6,206 nucleotides of DNA, taken from contig JALUTW010000451.1 of NCBI GenBank assembly GCA_027021685.1, positions 1 through 6,206 on the forward strand, in the 5' to 3' direction. Within the stretch, counting starts at the first letter, position 1, and each line of letters begins with the position of its first letter. The DNA comes from Chromatiales bacterium (GTDB lineage: Bacteria > Pseudomonadota > Gammaproteobacteria > CAMYNG01). A program made the position numbers and the translations under genes. A model generated the notes under the pieces. That model saw only the letters and a list, made by a program, of their open reading frames with translations. It was not told the DNA's origin and did not search any database. This document shows, one piece after another, positions 1 to 4,612 of the stretch.

Positions 1-1253
1 AGGGGCTGCTTCAGTGCCGACCTGATGCGGCCGAAGTCGGGGTTGCGGAACGGCTTCCACTCCGTGACCAGGGCCAGGGCGTCGGCCCCCTCCAGGGCAT
101 CGTACTGGTGCTCGAACAGGGCCAGGGCGCCGCTGTCCAGCCATTCCCGCGGCAGTTCGCGCCGGGCCACGTCGAGCGCCACCGGGTCGTGGGCCCGCAC
201 GTGGGCGCCGGCCTCGATGAGATCCGCGATGATCACCTTCGACGGTGCCTCGCGCATGTCGTCGGTGCCGGGCTTGAAGGCCAGGCCCCAGACGGCGATG
301 GTGCGCCCGGCCAGGTCCCCGCCGAAGTGGGCCTTGATCTTGTCGGCCAGCCGGTGCTTCTGCCGTTCGTTGCGGGCCTCCACCGCCTGCAGCAGGCGGG
401 CGTCGAAGCCGATCTCGTCGGCCATCTGCACCAGGGCCTTGACGTCCTTGGGAAAGCAGGAGCCGCCGTAGCCGCACCCCGGATAGATGAAAGAGTAGCC
501 GATGCGCGAGTCCGAGCCGATACCCAGCCGCACCTGTTCCACGTCCACGCCCAGCTCATCGCACAGGTGGGCGATCTCGTTCATGAAGGAGATCTTGGTG
601 GCCAGCATGGCGTTGGCGGCGTACTTGGTCATCTCGGCATCGCGCACCCCCATGACCAGGGTGCAGTCATGGTTGCGCATGAAGGGCGCGTACAGCCGCC
701 GCATGTGCCCGGCGGCGCGTTCGTTGTCGGCACCGATGACCACCCGGTCGGGGTACATGAAGTCCTCGATGGCGGCACCCTCCTTCAGAAACTCGGGGTT
801 GCTCACCACATCGAACTCGATGTTCATGCCGCGCGCGTCCAGCTCCGCCTGGATCGTGGCCCGCACCTTGTCCGCCGTGCCCACCGGCACCGTGGACTTG
901 TTCACCACCACCGTGTAGTGGTCGAGGTGGCGGCCGATCTCCCGCGCCACGGCCAGCACGTACTTCAGGTCCGCCGAGCCGTCCTCGCCCGGCGGCGTCC
1001 CCACGGCGATGAACACGAAGTCGGCCCCGGGCAGGGCCTCGGCCAGCGAGGTGGTGAAGTGCAGCCGGCCCTCGGCCGTGTTCTGCTTCACCATCTCCTC
1101 CAGCCCGGGTTCGTAGATGGGGATGGTGCCCCCTTTCAGGGCCGCGATCTTGGCCTCGTCCACGTCCACGCAGGTGACGTCGCAGCCCATCTCGGCGAAG
1201 CAGGTGCCGCTCACCAGTCCCACGTAGCCCGTGCCCACCATCACCACTTTCAT
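1..1253 (-). CDS. ugd: UDP-glucose 6-dehydrogenase, 3' end cut by window edge
   Basis: Cytoplasmic enzyme that oxidises UDP-glucose to UDP-glucuronate with two NAD+, supplying uronic acid for LPS, capsule or exopolysaccharide. I translated 417 residues on the minus strand with no stop or frameshift. The N-terminus has the Rossmann dinucleotide motif GTGYVG (residues 7-12). Family catalytic residues are present: Lys157 in EFLKEGAA, Lys210 and Asn214 in KYAANAM, and the thiohemiacetal cysteine Cys266 in GGSCFPKD. The C-terminal nucleotide-binding motif FKPGTDDMRE begins at residue 326. The frame is still open at the left edge, ending in ALKQP. Bacterial members are usually about 430-450 residues, so roughly 20-30 are missing. 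The ATG at 1251-1253 is chosen because it gives the normal MKVVMVGTGYVG start and has a good ribosome binding site 8 bases upstream. It follows the family-9 glycosyltransferase by 31 bases on the same strand and is probably co-transcribed. Family assignment is very secure; which glycan it serves is unknown. Confidence 0.97.
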   Translation of the reverse strand, partial: MKVVMVGTGYVGLVSGTCFAEMGCDVTCVDVDEAKIAALKGGTIPIYEPGLEEMVKQNTAEGRLHFTTSLAEALPGADFVFIAVGTPPGEDGSADLKYVLAVAREIGRHLDHYTVVVNKSTVPVGTADKVRATIQAELDARGMNIEFDVVSNPEFLKEGAAIEDFMYPDRVVIGADNERAAGHMRRLYAPFMRNHDCTLVMGVRDAEMTKYAANAMLATKISFMNEIAHLCDELGVDVEQVRLGIGSDSRIGYSFIYPGCGYGGSCFPKDVKALVQMADEIGFDARLLQAVEARNERQKHRLADKIKAHFGGDLAGRTIAVWGLAFKPGTDDMREAPSKVIIADLIEAGAHVRAHDPVALDVARRELPREWLDSGALALFEHQYDALEGADALALVTEWKPFRNPDFGRIRSALKQP

Positions 1254-1261
1254 GCCGTCGG

Positions 1262-1267
1262 CTCCTC
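1262..1267 (-). promoter_or_regulatory. Ribosome binding site of ugd
   Basis: Read on the minus strand, these bases are GAGGAG, 8 bases before the ATG at 1251-1253. This is the clearest Shine-Dalgarno sequence in the window and fixes the ugd start. It lies in the 31-base gap after the preceding glycosyltransferase, which argues for independent ribosome loading on a shared transcript. Confidence 0.75.
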
Positions 1268-1284
1268 GAATCTCTGGTAGGGTT

Positions 1285-2346
1285 TTATGCCTGCGACACG
1301 TGGAGGCCGTCCGCAGTCGTACCCGGAGCGGCAGTGCCCGGTGTGGCGGTCTCCGCCAGCGCGGCCAGCACCGCCTGGGCCACCGCCTGCACGGCGGGCG
1401 GCCGGCCGTCGGCGCCGAACACCACCCGGTGGCTGCCCCAGCGGGGGGCGTAGCCCCACGGCGGGGTGGCGAAGAAGATGCCCACCGTGGGCCGCTCCAG
1501 GGCGATGCCCAGGTGGCGGATGCCGGTGTCGTTGGACACCAGCAGGCGTGCCCCGCGGATGAGGGCGGCATCGTCGGGGCCCGCGGCCACGCGGACGACA
1601 TTGGCGGAGCCGGCCACCGGGGCCATGATCTCGTCGGCCACCCGCTGCTCCCAGTCCGCGATGCCGGCCAGCAGCAGGTGATCGTGGTCGGGCAGCTGCA
1701 CCGCCAGGGTCTGCAGCAGCTGGGAGAAGTGCGCCGGCGGCCAGGATTTCTCGGTGTTGGAAGCGGTGGGAAAGTACACCAGGTAAGGCCGCGGCCGTGC
1801 CGGCGGCTGCACGTCCAGTCCGAAGCGCAGGGGCAGGCTGTAGTCGAAGCCGAAGGGATGCAGCTGCTCCAGGTAGGTTTCGGCCTCGAAGCGGTAGGCG
1901 GCGCGGGGAATGGCGACGTCGAAGATCATCTTGTGCAGCCAGCGGTACTGGAATCCCACCTTGAACCTGGCCGGGGTCAGCCGCGCCAGGGTCAGGGAGC
2001 GGGTGCTGTTGGTGAGGTCGAACAGCAGGTCGTGCGCGCCCAGCGCGCGGTAGGCGGCCAGCGTTTTCAGGGCCCCGGGCCGTTCCTTGCTGCTGGGGGT
2101 GACGTGCACCCGGTCCACCAGGTCCTCTGGCACGCCGCGCAGGTAGTGGCTGATGGCGCTGAAGGTGAGGCGGGCGCGGGGAAAGTGCTCGCGCAGGGCC
2201 AGCAGGAAGGGGCGCGTGAGCAGCAGGTCGCCCAGGGCGGCGTGCTTGATGACGGCGATGGAGTGCACCTGGCCGGGATCCAGCGCCGCCAGCCGCGCCC
2301 GCGCCCGGCGCCCGACCCAGGTGCCGCGTTCAGCCCACAGGCGCAT
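1285..2346 (-). CDS. Family-9 glycosyltransferase (heptosyltransferase superfamily), LPS core
   Basis: Predicted cytoplasmic GT-B enzyme of 353 residues in glycosyltransferase family 9, the ADP-heptose:LPS heptosyltransferase family. The N-terminal domain carries HAALGDLLLTRP (residues 35-46); Asp40 matches the proposed catalytic base of E. coli WaaC. The C-terminal donor-binding domain has an EKSWP segment with Lys200, matching the phosphate-contacting lysine region, and the signature NDTGIRHLGIA (272-282). About 25 Arg/Ala-rich residues precede the core fold. The last 20 or so residues are Ala/Thr/Pro/Gly-rich and probably disordered. The ATG at 2346 has only a weak Shine-Dalgarno; a GTG at residue 27 would remove the extension but has no better site. 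It sits 36 bases after the DUF6165 gene and 31 before ugd, consistent with one operon. It differs clearly from the OpsX-like paralogue in this cluster, so it probably uses another acceptor, such as heptose I or a later core sugar. Donor and acceptor cannot be read from the sequence. Confidence 0.9.
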   Translation of the reverse strand: MRLWAERGTWVGRRARARLAALDPGQVHSIAVIKHAALGDLLLTRPFLLALREHFPRARLTFSAISHYLRGVPEDLVDRVHVTPSSKERPGALKTLAAYRALGAHDLLFDLTNSTRSLTLARLTPARFKVGFQYRWLHKMIFDVAIPRAAYRFEAETYLEQLHPFGFDYSLPLRFGLDVQPPARPRPYLVYFPTASNTEKSWPPAHFSQLLQTLAVQLPDHDHLLLAGIADWEQRVADEIMAPVAGSANVVRVAAGPDDAALIRGARLLVSNDTGIRHLGIALERPTVGIFFATPPWGYAPRWGSHRVVFGADGRPPAVQAVAQAVLAALAETATPGTAAPGTTADGLHVSQA

Positions 2347-2356
2347 GGCACACCCG

Positions 2357-2379
2357 GGCCGCGTTGCCGTACCGCGGCC
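2357..2379 (-). other. Possible intercistronic RNA hairpin before the glycosyltransferase start
   Basis: The plus strand has GGCCGCG (2357-2363) and CGCGGCC (2373-2379), a perfect 7-base inverted repeat around a 9-base loop. It occupies most of the 36-base gap between the DUF6165 stop and the downstream ATG. In the transcript the stem would end 10 bases before that ATG, close enough to hinder ribosome entry or protect RNA ends. No T-run follows, so it is not a rho-independent terminator. Short GC-only inverted repeats are common by chance in DNA of this composition. Confidence 0.25.
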
Positions 2380-2382
2380 GGC

Positions 2383-2790
2383 TCATGGTTTCGCGGTCCC
2401 GCCGCGGTAGTCGGCGTAGGACTTCTCTTCCACCAGGTCCGAGCCCAGCCTGAGGTTGAGCTCGCGCTTGATCGCCGCCCGCTCGTCGTTGGTGATGTAG
2501 ACCGACCGCGCCAGGGCGATGAACTCGGCGTCGAATTCCCCCGCCGCCTCCTTGAGGCGGATGCGGTCCTCGATCTCCCACAGCTTTTCGTTGACCGCCT
2601 TGAGCCGGCCCAGCTCGCTGCCCACGTCCGTGTCCGCGAAGGGCGAGGCTGCCCAGGTCTGTTCCAGCACTGCCAGCTCGCGGCGTACATTGGCCAGCTT
2701 GTCCGGGTCGCTCATGCGCTCGGACTTGATCTGAAGAATGGTCAGCTTGTCGAGGAACTCGCCGACGGAGACTGGAGTGGTGATGTTCAT
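2383..2790 (-). CDS. DUF6165-type small protein of LPS gene clusters, function unknown
   Basis: A soluble protein of 135 residues with no signal peptide or membrane segment. The sequence matches my recollection of the DUF6165 family: an N-terminal SVGEFLDKLTILQIK segment (8-22), KLANVRREL (31-39), AVNEKLWEIEDRIR (65-78), then ARSVYITNDERAAIKREL (94-111) and a terminal GSDLVEEKSY (116-125). It is charged and predicted mostly helical, possibly a coiled-coil or helical-hairpin dimer. No catalytic motif is recognisable. It lies between two family-9 glycosyltransferases on the same strand, with gaps of 54 and 36 bases, so a role as partner, regulator or stabiliser of core glycosyltransferases is reasonable inference but unproven. 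The ATG at 2790 lacks a clear Shine-Dalgarno, yet the family-like segment begins only a few residues after it, so the start is likely right. Family assignment is fairly confident; function is unknown. Confidence 0.85.
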   Translation of the reverse strand: MNITTPVSVGEFLDKLTILQIKSERMSDPDKLANVRRELAVLEQTWAASPFADTDVGSELGRLKAVNEKLWEIEDRIRLKEAAGEFDAEFIALARSVYITNDERAAIKRELNLRLGSDLVEEKSYADYRGGTAKP

Positions 2791-2826
2791 GCGCTGGTGT
2801 CGAGAGGGCGAAGCGCGCCGGGCGCG

Positions 2827-2835
2827 ATGATAGCA
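2827..2835 (-). promoter_or_regulatory. Candidate extended -10 promoter upstream of the DUF6165 gene
   Basis: Read on the minus strand, the 54-base gap contains TGCTATCAT: an extended -10 TGn followed by TATCAT, 5 of 6 matches to the sigma-70 -10 box (2832 to 2827). A start of transcription near 2820 would leave a leader of about 30 bases before the ATG at 2790. No convincing -35 box lies 16-18 bases upstream, which extended -10 promoters can tolerate. It is one of few AT-containing patches in very GC-rich DNA. If real, it gives the DUF6165-glycosyltransferase-ugd block its own transcription. Confidence 0.35.
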
Positions 2836-2844
2836 CAGCCCGCG

Positions 2845-3906
2845 TCAGGAGGCCGCGTGCCCGGCCAGGAGCCGGTCCAGGGTGGCGATGACCTCGTCGG
2901 CGGTGATGCGGGCCATGGTGCCCGGCGCCCGGACCCGGATGCCCCAGGGCAGCCGGTCCACCGGGCGGCCGTGGACTGCTTCCACGGCCTCGGCGTAGCG
3001 GCTCACCACGTACTCGCCCCACAGGTAGGGGCGGGCGCGGTCGGGGTTGGTGGCGGCATAGAGGCCGATGACCGGCGTACCCACGGCATTGGCCAGGTGG
3101 GCCGGGCCCGAGTCCGGAGCCAGGACCACCCGGGCCCGGGCCAGCAGTGCGGCGAGCTGCTTGAGGTCGGTGCGTCCCACCAGGTTGGTCACCGGCACCC
3201 GGGCGCGGGCGGCGATGGCCTGTCCGTATTCCCGTTCCAGGGCCGAGGGGCCGCCGGTCACCAGCACCTGCAGGCCGTGGGCCAGCACCGCGTGCTCGGC
3301 CACCTGCACGTAGCCCTCCACGGTCCAGTTGCGGTAGGCCATGGAGGAGCACGGGCTGATCACCAGCGCCGGCTGGCCTTCGCGGATGTACCGCCGGGCG
3401 AAGTCCCGCGCCGCTTCCGGCAGCGGAATGTCCCAGCGCAGCACCGGTTCATCGATGCCCAGGGCCCGGGCGAAGGCGAGGAAGGTTTCCAGCACGTGCT
3501 GGCCGGCGGCGGCGGGGGCGTGGTGGCGCGCGAACAGCCATTGCAGATCCTTGGCGTAACCGCGCGGGAAGGCGATGCGCGAGCGGGCCGGCACCGCCAG
3601 GCTGACAAGGCTGGCGCGCAGGGCCGTCTGCATGTGCAGCAGCACGTCGAAGCGCCGTCCCCGCAGGCGCCGGCGCAGGTCCCGGAACGCGGCGCGGCCG
3701 TGTCTCTTGTCGAAGGTGATAAACTCCACGCCCTCGATGTCGCCCACCAGCGTGTGCTCCAGCGCGCCGATGACCCACGTGATGCGGGTGTCCGGCCAGC
3801 GGGCCTGGAGGGTGCGCAGCAGGGGCAGGGTGTTGCACACGTCGCCCAGCGCCGACAGGCGCAGGAGGCACAGGGACCGGGGCGGCTCGGCGAGAGGGAG
3901 TGGCAT
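2845..3906 (-). CDS. opsX: OpsX-like LPS heptosyltransferase I (family 9), probably acting on phospho-Kdo
   Basis: Predicted cytoplasmic GT-B enzyme of 353 residues that would transfer L-glycero-D-manno-heptose from ADP-heptose to the inner-core Kdo. The N-terminus MPLPLAEPPRSLCLLRLSA leads into LGDVCNTLP with Asp22, the equivalent of the WaaC catalytic Asp. Further on come LHMQTALRASL (90-100), SPCSS (184-188), and the donor signature DSGPAHLANAVGTPVIGLY (265-283). From memory these match Haemophilus OpsX, which uses Kdo-4-phosphate as acceptor, better than E. coli WaaC; neighbouring kdkA supports this. The ATG at 3904-3906 is chosen because it yields the OpsX-like N-terminus. The frame extends upstream to an ATG at 3949-3951 and one at 4009-4011, but both would run antisense into kdkA. 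No good Shine-Dalgarno precedes 3906, so 3951 remains possible. An odd point is Arg192 in YRNW, where heptosyltransferases usually have Lys. Family 9 membership is certain; the OpsX subclass is inferred. Confidence 0.88.
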   Translation of the reverse strand: MPLPLAEPPRSLCLLRLSALGDVCNTLPLLRTLQARWPDTRITWVIGALEHTLVGDIEGVEFITFDKRHGRAAFRDLRRRLRGRRFDVLLHMQTALRASLVSLAVPARSRIAFPRGYAKDLQWLFARHHAPAAAGQHVLETFLAFARALGIDEPVLRWDIPLPEAARDFARRYIREGQPALVISPCSSMAYRNWTVEGYVQVAEHAVLAHGLQVLVTGGPSALEREYGQAIAARARVPVTNLVGRTDLKQLAALLARARVVLAPDSGPAHLANAVGTPVIGLYAATNPDRARPYLWGEYVVSRYAEAVEAVHGRPVDRLPWGIRVRAPGTMARITADEVIATLDRLLAGHAAS

Positions 3907-3913
3907 AGCGGAG

Positions 3914-4612
3914 ATGAAGACGGCATGGGCCCGGCGCGGGCCGGCGTACATCCTATATGATGCCGACCTGCTTGCAAACGCCGATGCGGCGCGGTTCGAT
4001 GCGCCGGGCACGCGCCTGGCCGGCGGGCGCGGGGCGGTCTGCGTCGCACACTGGGACGGGCTGCAGGTGGTGGTGCGCCACTACCGGCGCGGCGGCCTGC
4101 CGGCGCGGCTGGTGAGGGACAGTTATCTCTGGACCGGCCTGCACCGCAGCCGGGCCTGGCGCGAGTGGCACCTGCTGGCCGCCATGTACGGGGCTGGGTT
4201 GCCGGTGCCGCGGCCAGTGGCGGCGCGCATCGTGCGCCGCGGGCTCGTGTGGCGGGCCGACATCGCCACGCTCCTCATCCCCGGTGCCCGCACCCTGGCG
4301 GACGTGCTGGCCCGGGCGCCGCTGGAACCGGCGCGCTGGCATGCCCTGGGCGCGGTCCTGCGGCGGTTTCACACCGCCGGCTTCTGCCATGCCGATCTCA
4401 ATGCGCAGAACGTCCTGGCGGACGACGAGGGCCGCTGGTGGCTGGTGGACTTCGATCGCGGCCGTCGGCGCCTGCCGGCACCGGGCTGGCAGCAGGCCAA
4501 CCTCGGGCGGCTGCGCCGTTCCCTGGACAAGCACCGCGCCGCCGCGCCCGGGTTTCACTTCGGCGAGGAGGACTGGCGCGCACTCGTGGCCGGCTACGGG
4601 GCCGGCGGCTGA
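3914..4612 (+). CDS. kdkA: 3-deoxy-D-manno-octulosonic acid (Kdo) kinase
   Basis: Cytoplasmic/inner-membrane-face kinase that uses ATP to phosphorylate the 4-OH of the lipid A-linked Kdo. The 232-residue product matches the KdkA family length of about 230-240. It has the N-terminal YILYDADLL stretch, RHYRRGGLPARL (55-66), GLPVPRPVAARI (95-106), the catalytic loop HADLNAQNVL (159-168) with Asp161, and the metal-binding VDFDRG (178-183) with Asp179. The C-terminal NLGRLRRSLDK and final WRALVAGYG are also typical. The ATG at 3914 places 10 residues before AYILYD, as in known homologues. AGGGAG at 3895-3900 is rather far upstream and GCGGAG abuts the ATG, so initiation may be weak. It is the only plus-strand gene: its start lies 7 bases from the divergent opsX start, and its stop overlaps the fusion gene stop by 19 bases. 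Its promoter must therefore sit inside opsX, antisense. Function is confident; regulation is not visible. Confidence 0.95.
   Translation: MKTAWARRGPAYILYDADLLANADAARFDAPGTRLAGGRGAVCVAHWDGLQVVVRHYRRGGLPARLVRDSYLWTGLHRSRAWREWHLLAAMYGAGLPVPRPVAARIVRRGLVWRADIATLLIPGARTLADVLARAPLEPARWHALGAVLRRFHTAGFCHADLNAQNVLADDEGRWWLVDFDRGRRRLPAPGWQQANLGRLRRSLDKHRAAAPGFHFGEEDWRALVAGYGAGG
3950..3977 (-). promoter_or_regulatory. Candidate opsX promoter inside the kdkA 5' coding region
   Basis: Read on the minus strand, TTGCAA (3977-3972, 4 of 6 to the -35 box) is followed after 16 bases by TAGGAT (3955-3950, 4 of 6 to the -10 box). A transcript starting near 3942 would have a leader of about 35 bases before the opsX ATG at 3906. 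This is the most AT-containing spot near the divergent starts. Both boxes are weak, and kdkA coding constraint alone could create them. Confidence 0.22.

Noticed and set aside
108..1280. A 390-codon plus-strand open frame antisense to ugd
   Set aside because: It has low-complexity His/Gly/Val composition and no known fold, whereas the minus strand encodes an unmistakable UDP-glucose dehydrogenase.
2815..2827. CGCGCC-G-GGCGCG palindrome in the gap before the DUF6165 gene, as a terminator
   Set aside because: It allows only a very short stem, no T-run follows, and it is expected by chance in GC-rich DNA.
3717..3725. TGATAAACT as a kdkA promoter (extended -10-like, plus strand)
   Set aside because: It has only 4 of 6 matches, no -35 box at the right distance, and would leave a leader of about 180 bases. 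It is too weak to call.
1231..3960. A 909-codon plus-strand open frame antisense to two glycosyltransferases and the DUF6165 gene
   Set aside because: It is a shadow frame. Its translation is Gly/His/Gln/Arg/Val-rich with no recognisable domain, while the opposite strand encodes clear family members over the same bases. High GC content makes stop codons rare.
3907..4011. N-terminal extension of the OpsX-like gene to ATG codons at 3951 or 4011
   Set aside because: The added residues look unlike heptosyltransferases and would overlap kdkA. The shorter start gives the expected OpsX-like N-terminus, although a start at 3951 is not fully excluded.
4594..4612. Bidirectional terminator between kdkA and the fusion gene
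   Set aside because: The two coding regions overlap here. No stem with a T-run is visible, so there is no room for a classical terminator.
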